Shown: positions 55,396-64,000, numbered from the stretch's first letter. The stretch: DNA of 64,000 bases from Pseudomonas guineae (GCF_900113745.1 NZ_FOQL01000004.1:186001-250000); one strand, 5' to 3'. Program-made: numbers and translations. Notes: generated from the letters alone by a model not told the origin.

Positions 55396-56499
55396 TCAGG
55401 CCAAGGCCTCGGTGTTGGCTTTAGTTTTGCGCTGCGCCCACTTCAATTTCAGCCTTGGCCGGTAAAGAATCAGCACGTCGCAAGCGAGCAGGAAAAACAG
55501 CATCATTCCCTGGAATAGCTGGGTGATGGCTTGGGGCAGGTTCATGGTCATCTGCGCGTTCTCGCCGCCCAGGTACAGCAGCGCCATCAGCAGGCTGGCG
55601 AAGACGATACCGAGCGGATTAAGGCGGCCGAGAAAGGCCACAGTAATCGCCGCATAGCCGTAACCCGGTGAGACCTGCGGCACCAGTTGGCCAATCGGCC
55701 CGGCCACTTCGCCGACTCCGGCCAGCCCGGCCAGCCCGCCGCTGACCAGCAGGGCGAACCACACCAGGCGCTTTTCGCGAAAGCCGACAAACCCGGCGGC
55801 GCGCCGGTCGAGGCCAAGCACCTTGATCTGAAAACCGAGAAAGCTTTTCTGCAGCAGCACCCACACCGCGACCAGCGCCAGCAGGGCGAAGTACAAGCCT
55901 GCGTGCAAGCGGCCATCCTCGCTGAGCAGCGGCAGGCGGCTGGCATCGCCGAACATCGCTGACTCCGGGAAGTTGAAGCCTGCCGGGTCCTTCAGTGGGC
56001 CGTGCACGAAGAACAGCAGCAGGTTCAGCGCGATGTAATTGAGCATGATGCTGGTGAGGATTTCGTTGGCATTGAACTGCGTGCGCAGCCAGGCGGTCAG
56101 GCCGCCCCAGGCTGCGCCGGCCGCCATGCCCGCCAGCACCACCCAGACCAGCGCCCAGCGACTGTCCCAGTCGATGATCTGAATCGCCATGGCGCTGCCG
56201 GCCAGTGCGCCAAGCAGCAACTGGCCTTCGGCGCCGATATTCCAGATGCGCGCTTGGTAGGCCACGGCCAAGCCGAGGGCGCAGAGCAGAATCGGCAGGG
56301 CTTTGACCAGCAGTTCCGATACGCCGTACCAATCGGCCAGCGGCGCGATCAGCAGGGTGTGCAGGGTTGCCAACGGGTCGTGGCCGAGCAGGGTGAACAG
56401 CAGCGCGCCGCTGCACAGGGTTAGCACGGCGGCGAGCAGTGGCGATAACCAGAGCATGGCGCGTGATTGCTGGCCGCGTGGTTCGAGGGATAACAGCAT
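55396..56499 (-). CDS. Nucleoside-type ABC transporter permease 1
   Basis: This is a 367-residue permease of the BMP-type transporter, the larger BmpB/NupP-like partner. The ATG at 56499 has an ACGGAG site. The longer in-frame extension upstream overlaps the ATPase gene and is Arg-rich shadow. Seen are an N-terminal membrane helix (LSPLLAAVLTLCSGALLFTLLG), then IWNIGAEGQLLLGALAGS, the family signature, and FNANEILTSIMLNYIALNLLLF. It starts 11 bases after the ATPase stop. Confidence 0.92.
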   Translation of the reverse strand: MLLSLEPRGQQSRAMLWLSPLLAAVLTLCSGALLFTLLGHDPLATLHTLLIAPLADWYGVSELLVKALPILLCALGLAVAYQARIWNIGAEGQLLLGALAGSAMAIQIIDWDSRWALVWVVLAGMAAGAAWGGLTAWLRTQFNANEILTSIMLNYIALNLLLFFVHGPLKDPAGFNFPESAMFGDASRLPLLSEDGRLHAGLYFALLALVAVWVLLQKSFLGFQIKVLGLDRRAAGFVGFREKRLVWFALLVSGGLAGLAGVGEVAGPIGQLVPQVSPGYGYAAITVAFLGRLNPLGIVFASLLMALLYLGGENAQMTMNLPQAITQLFQGMMLFFLLACDVLILYRPRLKLKWAQRKTKANTEALA

Positions 56500-56510
56500 G
56501 TGAAACTCCG

Positions 56511-58085
56511 TCAGCTCAGGCTGGCAGCAGGCGCTGCGAGCGGGCTTGTGATGGGGGGCAGCGCGGCAAATTCGCCGGCCATCCAGCGGCCGACTTCTAC
56601 TGCTTCGGTTTCTGCGGTAGCGGCCAGGGGCGAGAGCTTGCCGCTGCACAGCGCGCCGATGCGGTCGCTGATCTGGAGCAGCTCGTCGAGGTCTTCGGAA
56701 ATCACCAGGATCGCTGCGCCGGCATCACGCAAGGCAATCAGCGCGCGGTGAATCGCCGCCGCTGCGCCGACGTCTACGCCCCAGGTGGGGTGCGCTGCAA
56801 TCAACAGTTTGGGGTTCTGTAGGATTTCGCGGCCGAGGATAAATTTCTGCAGATTGCCGCCGGACAGGCTGCGTGCGGCCGTATCGGCATCCGGCGTTTT
56901 CACCGCGAAGCGTTGAATGATCTCATCGGCCAGGGCGCGAACCTTGCCGCGCTGAATCAAACCGTTGCTCAGCAAACCTTGCTGAAAGGCGGTGAGCAGC
57001 GCGTTATCGGCCAGGCTCATGTCCGGCACGGCGCCATGGCCCAGGCGCTCGGCCGGTACAAAGGCCAGGCCCAGTTTGCGCCGCGCGTCCGGGTACAGAT
57101 CGGCAATTGGCTGCGTATCCAGGCTGATGCGTTCACGCTCGTTGCGCGGCAGGCGGGTTTCACCACTGAGTAGGGCCAGCAGTTCGTCCTGACCGTTACC
57201 CGCGACCCCGGCGATGCCAACGATCTCGCCGCTGCGCACGTCCAGGCGGATGTGGCTGAGGGTGCAACCAAAGGGGTCAGCATTGCGCCAGCTGAGGTCA
57301 TCCACCCGCAAACGCGGCAGGCCGCCAGTAACTTTTGGGTAACTGCTTTCCAGGCCTTCGGCGTCGCCAACCATCAGTCGCGCCAGTTCCAGGTCGCTGC
57401 ATTCTGCTGGCACGCAATGGCCCGACACTTTGCCGCCGCGCAGCACCGTGGCGCTCTGGCACAGCGCGCGCACTTCGCCGAGCTTGTGGCTAATAAACAG
57501 AATGCTGCAGCCCTCGGCAGCCAGGCGGCGCAGGGTGACGAACAGCTCGTCGGCCTCCTGCGGGGTGAGTACCGAGGTTGGCTCGTCAAGGATCAGCAGT
57601 TTGATGTCTTGCATCAGGCAGCGGACGATCTCCACCCGCTGGCGCTCGCCAATGGACAGGCTGTGGACTAAACGCCCCGGTTCCAGGGCCATGCCGTAAC
57701 GCAGCGAGACCTCACGAATCTTCGGTTCCAGCTGCTTCGGTGTGCCGGCGCTGGCTCCCATGGCCAGGGCGATGTTCTCCGCGACGGTCAGGGTTTCAAA
57801 CAGCGAGAAATGCTGGAACACCATGCCCACGCCCAGGCTGCGCGCCATGGCCGGGTCACGCATTTTCAGCGCTTCACCTTGCCAGCAGATTTCGCCGCTG
57901 TCAGGTTGGGTAACGCCGTAGATGATCTTCATCAGGGTGCTTTTACCGGCACCGTTTTCGCCGAGCAACGCATGAATCTCGCCGGCGGCGATGGTTAAGT
58001 CGATGCGGTCGTTGGCCAGGCAGCCGGGGTAGCGCTTGCTGATACTGCTTAGCTGCAAGCGAGGAGCAGGGGGGGAACTGGACAT
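56511..58085 (-). CDS. Nucleoside-type ABC transporter ATP-binding protein (two domains)
   Basis: This is a 524-residue protein with two fused nucleotide-binding domains. The first has Walker [15 protein letters not shown], signature [11 protein letters not shown] and Walker [14 protein letters not shown]. The second has a degenerate P-loop ([16 protein letters not shown]), signature [14 protein letters not shown] and, in place of Walker B acidic residues, [12 protein letters not shown]. Such asymmetry is usual in sugar/nucleoside importers of this class. It is the first gene of the transporter operon, which continues with two permeases and, after a gap, the BMP protein. Confidence 0.93.
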   Translation of the reverse strand: MSSSPPAPRLQLSSISKRYPGCLANDRIDLTIAAGEIHALLGENGAGKSTLMKIIYGVTQPDSGEICWQGEALKMRDPAMARSLGVGMVFQHFSLFETLTVAENIALAMGASAGTPKQLEPKIREVSLRYGMALEPGRLVHSLSIGERQRVEIVRCLMQDIKLLILDEPTSVLTPQEADELFVTLRRLAAEGCSILFISHKLGEVRALCQSATVLRGGKVSGHCVPAECSDLELARLMVGDAEGLESSYPKVTGGLPRLRVDDLSWRNADPFGCTLSHIRLDVRSGEIVGIAGVAGNGQDELLALLSGETRLPRNERERISLDTQPIADLYPDARRKLGLAFVPAERLGHGAVPDMSLADNALLTAFQQGLLSNGLIQRGKVRALADEIIQRFAVKTPDADTAARSLSGGNLQKFILGREILQNPKLLIAAHPTWGVDVGAAAAIHRALIALRDAGAAILVISEDLDELLQISDRIGALCSGKLSPLAATAETEAVEVGRWMAGEFAALPPITSPLAAPAASLS

Positions 58086-58310
58086 GGGCAGTGGCTCAGG
58101 AATGACAACTGCCCTGGTTAAAGCAAAAAGCTGGCCATGGAGTCAGAAAAGCCGCTTTTTGGAGTGTCCACCATCCGCGTCGCCACACAAATCCTGCGGG
58201 CGGCTCCAGCGTGGTGCATGGAGTGGGGTAGTGGTGCGTTTTGGCGCATGGCGGTCAAGGCTGCTCGTACAAAAACGGTCACCTGTGATCACCGCGTCAC
58301 GCCACAAACT

Positions 58311-58333
58311 TGTAGGAGCGGGCTTGCCCGCGA
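58311..58333. repeat. REP element, left of the transposase gene
   Basis: TGTAGGAGCGGGCTTGCCCGCGA has GCGGGC/GCCCGC stem and lies 24 bases from the end of the restored transposase reading frame. It has the same orientation as the copy at 58911. Confidence 0.88.
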
Positions 58334-58356
58334 ACCATCTTCAATTCATCGCACAC

Positions 58357-58814
58357 TCACAACCAGACTGCATCCCATAACGGATAATCGCCAATGCGCT
58401 TTACCAGGCCCGCCGTAATGGATTGGCGACGATATAGCGAGCCGCTGATTGCAGATCTTCATTCTGACGCAGTGCACGGTCGTGGTAACCCGGCTGCCAA
58501 ATTGGGCCGTGTGTGCCGAGGTGCTGATTGATCTGCCGTGCGCTGTTGCTTTTGATACGGCGCATCAGTTCATCCAGAGAGCCTGTCTGCAGCTGGATAA
58601 GCCAGTGCAGGTGATCGGGCATTACCACCCATGCCAGAGACGTGACCTGTTGTTGCTCATGGGCTGCGCGTAGTTCAGTGATCAGTAAGCGAGCCAGTCT
58701 GAAGTCGCTGAATAGCGGACGGCGCTGCAGTAAGGTGCTGGTCAGCAGGTAAACGCGGTCCGGCTCTGAATAGCGGCCTCGCCGCAGGTTGCAACCATGG
58801 GATTTTGTAGGCAT
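58357..58814 (-). pseudogene. REP-associated tyrosine transposase (RAYT), frameshifted near its end
   Basis: This is an IS200-like Y1 transposase. From the ATG at 58814 (ribosome-binding site AGAGG) the frame shows RLLITELRAAHEQQQ, the HUH-type motif VVMPDHLHWLIQL, MRRIKSNSARQINQHLG, and IWQPGYHDRALRQNEDLQSA with YIVANPLR. It then stops at 58401 with the out-of-family ending RAW. One base appears missing near 58411-58415. In the next frame the expected tail AGLVKRIGDYPLWDAVWL continues to a stop at 58357. RAYTs mobilise REP sequences, and three REPs flank this gene. The catalytic core remains, so partial activity cannot be excluded. Confidence 0.85.
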
Positions 58815-58845
58815 TCCATTGCCTCTCGTGGTGTATTCAATATTG

Positions 58846-58869
58846 ATCGCGGGCAAGCCCGCTCCTACA
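58846..58869. repeat. REP element, right of the transposase gene, inverted
   Basis: This is the reverse complement of the TGTAGGAGCGGGCTTGCCCGCGA motif. It faces the copy at 58911, making an inverted REP pair (REPIN-like) upstream of the transposase start. Confidence 0.88.
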
Positions 58870-58910
58870 AAATAGTGCAACTACTGCCATCCCGGTAACG
58901 CCGCAACCCC

Positions 58911-58934
58911 TGTAGGAGCGGGCTTGCCCGCGAT
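58911..58934. repeat. REP element, outer right copy
   Basis: TGTAGGAGCGGGCTTGCCCGCGAT is the outer arm of the inverted pair with 58846. It ends 57 bases before the end of the yigZ-like gene. Confidence 0.88.
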
Positions 58935-58991
58935 ACTTCGTGAGTAGGCTGCAGGCTCAAGGCGACAATGAAGAAGCTTAGTTTAGGGGAT

Positions 58992-59576
58992 CTAGAGCGG
59001 TAGTAACTCAACCCGCCCTCGGCTGATATCCGCCAGCAGCCGCTGCAACTCAGCAAGCCTGGGGGCGGGCACCGCCAGTTGCAGTTCGGCGCCTGTGGCG
59101 TCGTAGGTTTCGCTTTCCAGCAGGCAGTCCAATTCGCTCAGGCGCGCCTTGAGCAGCGGCAGTTCGGCGAACAGGCAATGGCAGCGGTAATGCTCGCGCG
59201 CGATCAGCTCACGGCGCGGGGCCGTTTGTAGGCATTTGTTGGCGCTGCCGCCGTAGGCGCGGGCGAGGCCGCCGGTGCCGAGCTGGATGCCGCCGTACCA
59301 GCGGATCACCAGCACCGCGACCTGATCCATATCTTGCGCTTCGATCGCTGCGAGGATTGGCCGGCCGGCGGTGCCGCCAGGTTCGCCGTCGTCACTGAAG
59401 CGATACTGCTGGCCGACCTTCCAGGCCCAGCAGTTATGGCTGGCGCTGGCATCACTGTGCGCGGCGAGAAATGCCTGCGCCTCGGTTGTGCTGGTAACCG
59501 GCGCGGCGAGGGCAAGAAAGCGGCTTTTGCGAATCTCCTCGCGGTAGTCGCAAGGGCCGAGCAGGCTGAAGGACAT
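58992..59576 (-). CDS. yigZ: YigZ/IMPACT-family protein
   Basis: This is a 194-residue protein of the UPF0029/IMPACT family. The N-terminal domain shows EIRKSRFLALAAPV, SHNCWAWKVG and the core signature FSDDGEPGGTAGRPILAAIE, followed by VLVIRWYGGIQLGTGGLARAYG. The C-terminal part fits the YigZ ferredoxin-like domain. The role in bacteria is not settled, with suggested links to translation or proline peptidase activity. Its ATG overlaps the stop of the TetR-type gene by one base, so the two are coupled. Confidence 0.92.
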   Translation of the reverse strand: MSFSLLGPCDYREEIRKSRFLALAAPVTSTTEAQAFLAAHSDASASHNCWAWKVGQQYRFSDDGEPGGTAGRPILAAIEAQDMDQVAVLVIRWYGGIQLGTGGLARAYGGSANKCLQTAPRRELIAREHYRCHCLFAELPLLKARLSELDCLLESETYDATGAELQLAVPAPRLAELQRLLADISRGRVELLPL

Positions 59577-60247
59577 CAGGCGTCTTTGGCGGCTGGCGTC
59601 AGGCCAACGCCCTTAAGGATGATGCTGATCAACTGCTCGCTCGCCTCTTCATAATCCGCCTTAACCAAGCGCGAACGCCCAGTCACGCGGCAGATCTGCG
59701 AGGCAAAGTCGGCGTAGTGTTGGGTGCTGCTCCAAATCAGGAAAATCAGGTGCGCCGGGTCGACCGGGTCCATCTTGCCGGCGGCGCTCCAGGCGGCGAA
59801 TACCGCAGCTCGGCCGCGAAACCAGGTCTGGTAGTCCTGGTCGAGCATCTGCGACAGATGCTCGCCGCCGCCGATCACTTCCATCGCATAGATGCGTGAG
59901 GCTTTGGGATGGCGGCGCGAGAAGTCCATTTTGGCGCGGATATAGCGCGCAATGGCGGCGGCGGGGTCATCTTCGACGCTTAGGTTGTTGAAGGTGTTGT
60001 CCCACAGCTCGAGGATGTTGACCAATACCGCTTGGTAAAGCCCCAGCTTATTGCTGAAGTAATAGTGCAGGTTGGCCTTTGGCAACCCAACATTCTGCGC
60101 GATGGTGTTCATGCTGGTGCCTTTGAAGCCGTGCTTCGCGAACTCTTCTTCGGCGGCCTTGATGATGGCATCTTCATTTTTCTGACGAATGCGTCCGGCT
60201 GGCTTGGCGTTCGGGTCGGCAATGTGCGCAAGTACTTCAACGGTCAT
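59576..60247 (-). CDS. TetR-family regulator (RutR/YcdC-like C-terminal domain)
   Basis: This is a 223-residue regulator from the ATG at 60247. The helix-turn-helix is EFAKHGFKGTSMNTIAQNVGLPKANLHYYFSNKLGLYQAVL (about residues 34-74). The C-terminal part (FSRRHPKASRIYAMEVIGGG and FLIWSSTQHYADFASQI) matches the YcdC/RutR-type domain, whose ligand in RutR is uracil or thymine. Being near purine transport and beta-alanine catabolism (a product of uracil breakdown), a pyrimidine or purine effector is an attractive guess. It is co-transcribed with yigZ. Confidence 0.88.
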   Translation of the reverse strand: MTVEVLAHIADPNAKPAGRIRQKNEDAIIKAAEEEFAKHGFKGTSMNTIAQNVGLPKANLHYYFSNKLGLYQAVLVNILELWDNTFNNLSVEDDPAAAIARYIRAKMDFSRRHPKASRIYAMEVIGGGEHLSQMLDQDYQTWFRGRAAVFAAWSAAGKMDPVDPAHLIFLIWSSTQHYADFASQICRVTGRSRLVKADYEEASEQLISIILKGVGLTPAAKDA

Positions 60248-60416
60248 GGGCGGTTCCGCAGTGGTCAGGTTGTCGGACGACAGCACTGATACCCCAGCGT
60301 TGCCAGGGTGACAAGCGCAAGGGCTGGAAAAAGCGCTGTATGTTGCGTGTTAGCGTGGTTTTGCACTGTCTTTGTGCATGTGGTGCAGGCGTCAGCACGG
60401 TTATTTGGCGTCGCAC

Positions 60417-61334
60417 TTAAACCTCGGCCAGTGCCCCTAAAAAGCTTTCTAGCACCAGGTGCGGGCGCCGCCCTTTGCGGGTCACCGAGGCCAGGCTGAC
60501 GTCATAGAAGCGGCTGTCGGGCTTGAGTACGCGCAGGCGTCCTTGCTGCACCCAGGCTTGGGCATAATGGTCGGGCAGGTAGCCGATGTAGCGCCCGGTG
60601 AGAATCAAAAAGGCCATGCCTTCTCGGTCCGAGGCGCTGGCGGTGCAATTCAGCACCTGATAGTGATTTTGCACTTCGGGCGGCAGGCGGAAGGTGGGTG
60701 CAATGGCTTCCTGAGCGTTCAGCCGGGTGTCTTCAAGCTGCTGATCATCGACATAAAACAGCGGGTGGCCAACCGCGCAGTAGAGCAGCGAGCGCTCGTC
60801 ATACAACGTCTGGTATTCCAGCCCGGACAGCGCGCCCACCTGCGGCACCACACCAATGTGCAGGCGACCGTCGAGCACACCTTGTTCCACCTCGCTGGGC
60901 GGGGTCATGCGGATATGAATGCGTACATCCGGCCCCTGCGTTTTCAATAGGGCCAGGGCATTGGTGATGCGCATGTGCGGCACGGTGACCAAGTTATCGG
61001 TCAGGCCGATATTCAGCTCACCGCGCAGGTGCTGGTGCAGGCCATTGACCTCAGTGCGAAAGCTTTCCAGCGCCGCCAGCAGTTGCTGGGTGCTCTGGTA
61101 CACCTCGCGGCCCTCCTCGGTCAGGGCAAAGCCGGCGCGGCCGCGTTGGCACAGGCGCAAACCCAGGCGCTGTTCGAGGTCGCTCATTTGTTGGCTGATC
61201 GCCGAGCGGCCGATGCCCAAAGCGCTTTCCGCCGCGGAAAAACCGCCGCACTCCACCACGCTGCGAAACAGCTTGAGCAGGCGAATATCAAAATCACTGA
61301 CCTGGGCCAGCGGATCGGGGCGGCGGGTGCTCAT
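60417..61334 (-). CDS. bauR: LysR-family activator BauR of beta-alanine catabolism
   Basis: This is a 305-residue LysR-type regulator, divergent from bauA. The helix-turn-helix is SVVECGGFSAAESALGIGRSAISQQMSDLEQRLG (about residues 26-59). The rest is a co-inducer domain. In Pseudomonas aeruginosa BauR activates bauABCD in response to beta-alanine, made from polyamine and pyrimidine breakdown. Position and orientation match that locus. A dyad of LysR type (TTTAGT...ACTAAA) lies 17 bases upstream of its start. Confidence 0.88.
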   Translation of the reverse strand: MSTRRPDPLAQVSDFDIRLLKLFRSVVECGGFSAAESALGIGRSAISQQMSDLEQRLGLRLCQRGRAGFALTEEGREVYQSTQQLLAALESFRTEVNGLHQHLRGELNIGLTDNLVTVPHMRITNALALLKTQGPDVRIHIRMTPPSEVEQGVLDGRLHIGVVPQVGALSGLEYQTLYDERSLLYCAVGHPLFYVDDQQLEDTRLNAQEAIAPTFRLPPEVQNHYQVLNCTASASDREGMAFLILTGRYIGYLPDHYAQAWVQQGRLRVLKPDSRFYDVSLASVTRKGRRPHLVLESFLGALAEV

Positions 61335-61350
61335 GGGTGGTTACTCATTG

Positions 61351-61371
61351 TTTAGTGGATGGTTAACTAAA
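61351..61371. promoter_or_regulatory. Candidate BauR binding site
   Basis: The interrupted palindrome TTTAGT-N9-ACTAAA contains the LysR T-N11-A core and lies in the 146-base divergent gap between bauR and bauA, nearer bauR. It is the only clear dyad there. Binding is inferred. Confidence 0.55.
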
Positions 61372-61480
61372 GATAAGAAGAGTCGTGTTTTCCTGACTCT
61401 AAGCCCGTGGCACCTTTGCTGGCAACAGATTCGCTTTTCCCAGCTCCTAGATCGCTCAGCCGCCTATACGCGAGGCCACC

Positions 61481-62827
61481 ATGACCATGTTGCAGACCGA
61501 AGTCCCGTCCCTGGCCAGTCAGCTAAAACTGGATGCGCATTGGATGCCGTTTTCGGCTAACCGCAACTTTAAGCGTGACCCACGCCTGATCGTGGGTGCT
61601 GACGGTAACCATTTTATCGACGATAAGGGTCGACGCATCTTCGACAGCCTGTCCGGGCTGTGGACCTGCGGCGCTGGGCATAACCGCAAAGAAATCCAAG
61701 AGGCCGTGGCCAAGCAACTGGGCACCCTCGATTACGCACCGGGCTTCCAGTACGGCCATCCGCTGTCCTATCAGTTGGCTGAGAAAATCACCGAGCTAAC
61801 CCCGGCCGGCCTCGACCATGTGTTCTACACCGACTCCGGCTCCGAGTGCGCCGACACCTCAGTGAAGATGGCCAAGGCCTACTGGCGCTTGAAGGGCCAG
61901 CCAAGCAAGACCAAATTTATCGGCCGTGCTCGTGGCTACCACGGCGTGAATATCGCCGGCACCTCACTGGGCGGCATCAACGGTAACCGCAAAATGTTCG
62001 GCCAAATGATGGACGCCGACCACCTGCCGCACACCCTGCAATCGCACCTGACCTACACCAAAGGCATGGCCGAGACCGGCGGCGTCGAGCTGGCCAATGA
62101 ACTGCTGAAACTGATTGAACTACACGATGCCTCGAACATTGCCGCCGTGATCGTCGAGCCGATGTCCGGCTCCGCTGGCGTGATCGTACCGCCTGTCGGT
62201 TACCTGCAACGTCTGCGCGAGATCTGCACCCAGCACAACATCCTGCTGATTTTCGATGAAGTGATTACTGCTTACGGCCGCTTGGGCAAGTGGACAGGAG
62301 CCGAATACTTCGGCGTCACCCCGGACATCATGAACACCGCCAAACAGATCACCAATGGCGCAATTCCTTTGGGCGCCGTGATCGCCTCGAGCGAGATTTA
62401 CAACACCTTTATGAATCAGGCCATCCCCGAGCACATGATCGAGTTCGGCCACGGCTACACCTATTCCGGTCATCCGGTGGCCTGCGCGGCTGGCCTGGCG
62501 ACCCTGGAACTGCTCAAGCGTAACCACCTGATCGAGCAATCGGCGGCCCTGGCACCGATCTTTGAAGAAAAACTGCACAGCCTCAAAGGCAGCAAGCACG
62601 TTATCGACATCCGCAACTGTGGTTTGGCTGGCGCGCTGCAAATCACCCCGCGTGACGGCGATGCGGTGATCCGTCCGTTCGAGGCGGGGATGAAGCTGTG
62701 GAACGCTGGTTTCTACGTGCGCTTCGGCGGCGACACCCTGCAGTTCGGGCCAACCTTCAACACCACACCCGAGCAATTGGACTCCGTGTTCAATGCCGTC
62801 GGTGATGTATTGAACGGTTTGGACTGA
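61481..62827 (+). CDS. bauA: Beta-alanine:pyruvate transaminase BauA
   Basis: BauA transfers the amino group of beta-alanine to pyruvate, giving malonate semialdehyde and alanine. The 448-residue length matches omega-amino acid transaminases. Seen are HWMPFSANRNFKRDPRL at the N-terminus, YTDSGSECADTSVKMAKAYWR, LLIFDEVITAYGRLG and the PLP lysine in AKQITNGAIPLGAV (Lys288, the number known for the Pseudomonas enzyme). The stop overlaps the bauB start by one base (TGATG). It is the first gene of the bauABC operon. Confidence 0.95.
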   Translation: MTMLQTEVPSLASQLKLDAHWMPFSANRNFKRDPRLIVGADGNHFIDDKGRRIFDSLSGLWTCGAGHNRKEIQEAVAKQLGTLDYAPGFQYGHPLSYQLAEKITELTPAGLDHVFYTDSGSECADTSVKMAKAYWRLKGQPSKTKFIGRARGYHGVNIAGTSLGGINGNRKMFGQMMDADHLPHTLQSHLTYTKGMAETGGVELANELLKLIELHDASNIAAVIVEPMSGSAGVIVPPVGYLQRLREICTQHNILLIFDEVITAYGRLGKWTGAEYFGVTPDIMNTAKQITNGAIPLGAVIASSEIYNTFMNQAIPEHMIEFGHGYTYSGHPVACAAGLATLELLKRNHLIEQSAALAPIFEEKLHSLKGSKHVIDIRNCGLAGALQITPRDGDAVIRPFEAGMKLWNAGFYVRFGGDTLQFGPTFNTTPEQLDSVFNAVGDVLNGLD

Positions 62828-63114
62828 TGAGCCAGCGCAGCCAAGCCGTGTCCACAGTGCAATTGGATAACGAGCAGGTCATCGTCACTGAGTGGCGTTT
62901 TGCCCCTGGCACTGAAACCGGTCACCACCATCACCGGTATGACTACGTGGTGGTGCCGATGACCGATGGCACCCTGTTAATGCAAACCGCAGAAGGCGAG
63001 AAGCACTCGCAGCTGGTGGCCGGCCAGGCTTACTTTCGCAAGGCTGGCATTGAGCACAATGTGATCAATGCCAGTGACCATGAAGTGGTCTTCGTTGAAA
63101 CCGAAATCAAATAA
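62827..63114 (+). CDS. bauB: Small cupin protein BauB
   Basis: This is a 95-residue single-domain cupin. The first cupin motif, GTETGHHHHRYDYVVVPMTDG, has three clustered histidines, and the second, GQAYFRKAGIEHNVINAS, completes a likely metal site. It is translationally coupled to bauA by TGATG and followed after 55 bases by bauC. BauB belongs to the beta-alanine operon of pseudomonads. Its enzymatic contribution is not established, and a malonate-semialdehyde-related step is conceivable. Confidence 0.9.
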   Translation: MSQRSQAVSTVQLDNEQVIVTEWRFAPGTETGHHHHRYDYVVVPMTDGTLLMQTAEGEKHSQLVAGQAYFRKAGIEHNVINASDHEVVFVETEIK

Positions 63115-63169
63115 TTCGTAGCAGTTGCCTTCGCGCAACTACTCAACAGAACAATTACGAGGAGTTTTT

Positions 63170-64000
63170 ATGAGCATCGTTAACCACCTGATCCACGGCG
63201 AACTCACCGTCGGCACCGGTCGCACCGCAGACGTGTTCAACCCCTCCACTGGCGAGGTTAGCAAGCAAGTGGCCCTGGCCGACCGCGCCACCATGCAGCA
63301 GGCCATCGATTCGGCCAAGAGCGCCTTCCCAGCCTGGCGCAAAACCCCGCCGGCCAAGCGCGCTCAGGTGATGTTTCGCTTCAAGCAGCTGCTCGAAGAT
63401 CACGAAGCGGCCATCTCCAAGCTGATCAGTGAAGAACACGGTAAAACCTTGGAAGACGCTGCCGGCGAACTTAAGCGCGGCATCGAAAACGTCGAATTCG
63501 CCTGTGGCGCCCCGCAAATCCTCAAGGGTGAATACAGCCGCAACGTCGGCCCTAACATCGACGCCTGGAGCGACCTGCAGCCGATTGGCGTGGTCGCCGG
63601 CATTACCCCGTTCAACTTCCCGGCCATGGTGCCGCTGTGGATGTACCCGCTGGCCATCGTCTGCGGCAACTGCTTTATCTTGAAGCCGTCCGAGCGTGAC
63701 CCAAGCTCCACCCTGTACATCGCCCAACTGCTGCAAGAGGCCGGCTTGCCAAAAGGCGTACTCAACGTGGTGCACGGCGATAAAGAAGCCGTGGATGCGC
63801 TGATCGAAGCGCCGGAAGTCAAAGCCCTGAGCTTTGTCGGCTCCACGCCAATTGCTGAATACATCTATAGCGAAGGCACCAAGCGCGGTAAGCGCGTACA
63901 GGCCCTGGGCGGCGCGAAGAACCACGCCGTGCTGATGCCTGATGCTGATCTGGACAACGCCGTCAGCGCACTGATGGGCGCCGCTTACGGTTCCTGCGGC
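63170..64000 (+). CDS. bauC: Malonate-semialdehyde dehydrogenase BauC (3' end outside window)
   Basis: This is a CoA-acylating aldehyde dehydrogenase of the MmsA type. In beta-alanine catabolism it converts malonate semialdehyde to acetyl-CoA. The ATG at 63170 has an AGGAG site. The frame stays open for 277 codons to the window end. Seen are the family motif GITPFNFPAMVPLWMYPLAIV with the oxyanion Asn, ILKPSERDPS and SFVGSTPIAEYIY, and LGGAKNHAVLMPDAD. The catalytic cysteine of the family lies a few codons beyond AYGSCG, outside the window. Confidence 0.95.
   Translation, partial: MSIVNHLIHGELTVGTGRTADVFNPSTGEVSKQVALADRATMQQAIDSAKSAFPAWRKTPPAKRAQVMFRFKQLLEDHEAAISKLISEEHGKTLEDAAGELKRGIENVEFACGAPQILKGEYSRNVGPNIDAWSDLQPIGVVAGITPFNFPAMVPLWMYPLAIVCGNCFILKPSERDPSSTLYIAQLLQEAGLPKGVLNVVHGDKEAVDALIEAPEVKALSFVGSTPIAEYIYSEGTKRGKRVQALGGAKNHAVLMPDADLDNAVSALMGAAYGSCG

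Noticed and set aside
58815..58880. Longer N-terminus of the RAYT gene
   Set aside because: The residues VGAGLPAIN are a translated REP element. The ATG at 58814 has a good ribosome-binding site.
61405..61425. Possible sigma-54 promoter TGGCAC-CT-TTGC before bauA
   Set aside because: The spacing between the GG and GC elements is too short for a sigma-54 promoter.

Overview
The window is a stretch of a Pseudomonas-type gammaproteobacterial chromosome. The base composition looks moderately GC-rich (roughly 60 %, by eye) and coding density is high. The genus is suggested by the gene order mla - ibaG - murA - hisGDC - algW - nif3-like - cysD/cysNC - zapG - hydrolase - trpS - zapE, by bauR/bauABC next to a BMP-type purine ABC transporter, and by several REP/REPIN families with an IS200-like REP-associated transposase. 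No rRNA, tRNA, CRISPR array, prophage or integron was seen. The first gene (mlaF) and the last (bauC) are cut by the window edges.

Positions 1-17.3 kb hold core housekeeping genes. They cover retrograde phospholipid transport (mlaFEDCB), a BolA-family protein (ibaG), peptidoglycan precursor synthesis (murA), histidine synthesis (hisG, hisD, hisC), the AlgW envelope-stress protease on the opposite strand, a NIF3-family metal protein, sulfate activation (cysD and fused cysNC), ZapG, an alpha/beta hydrolase, TrpS and ZapE. Three copies of a structured intergenic repeat of about 100 bp (with longer homologous flanks) precede hisG, cysD and trpS. Their stem positions vary while keeping pairing.

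Positions 17.4-31.6 kb are accessory metabolism and signalling: an RhlE-type helicase, a PAS-only protein paired with a receiver-CheC protein, a BaiN-like flavoprotein, a class V aminotransferase, an EamA exporter, DoxX, an L-2-haloacid dehalogenase, a carboxymuconolactone decarboxylase-like protein divergent from its probable TetR repressor, a histone-deacetylase-like hydrolase, a large PAS-PAS-GAF-GGDEF-EAL protein with a possible haem-binding PAS, TesB and a HAD phosphatase.

Positions 31.6-50.8 kb concern metals, efflux and sensing. copA-cueR and a CopZ-like gene face each other from two CueR-type promoters with 19-bp spacers. A TetR repressor lies divergent from an RND adaptor/pump pair across a TtgR-like operator, followed by a Bcr/CflA MFS exporter and a 59-residue small protein. 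Next come a membrane PAS/GAF sensor with no output domain and a LysR-controlled quinone-reductase-like pair. A copper-acquisition cluster follows: DUF2946, PepSY remnant, PCuAC, DUF2946, OprC-type receptor, small PepSY protein and cytochrome b561.

Positions 50.8-64 kb form a catabolic block. An adenine/adenosine deaminase, a 2-oxoglutarate/Fe(II) oxygenase and a complete BMP-type purine/nucleoside ABC transporter are separated by different REP-type repeats. A frameshifted REP-associated transposase sits among its own REPs. YigZ, a YcdC-like TetR regulator and the beta-alanine catabolic genes bauR/bauA-bauB-bauC complete the window.
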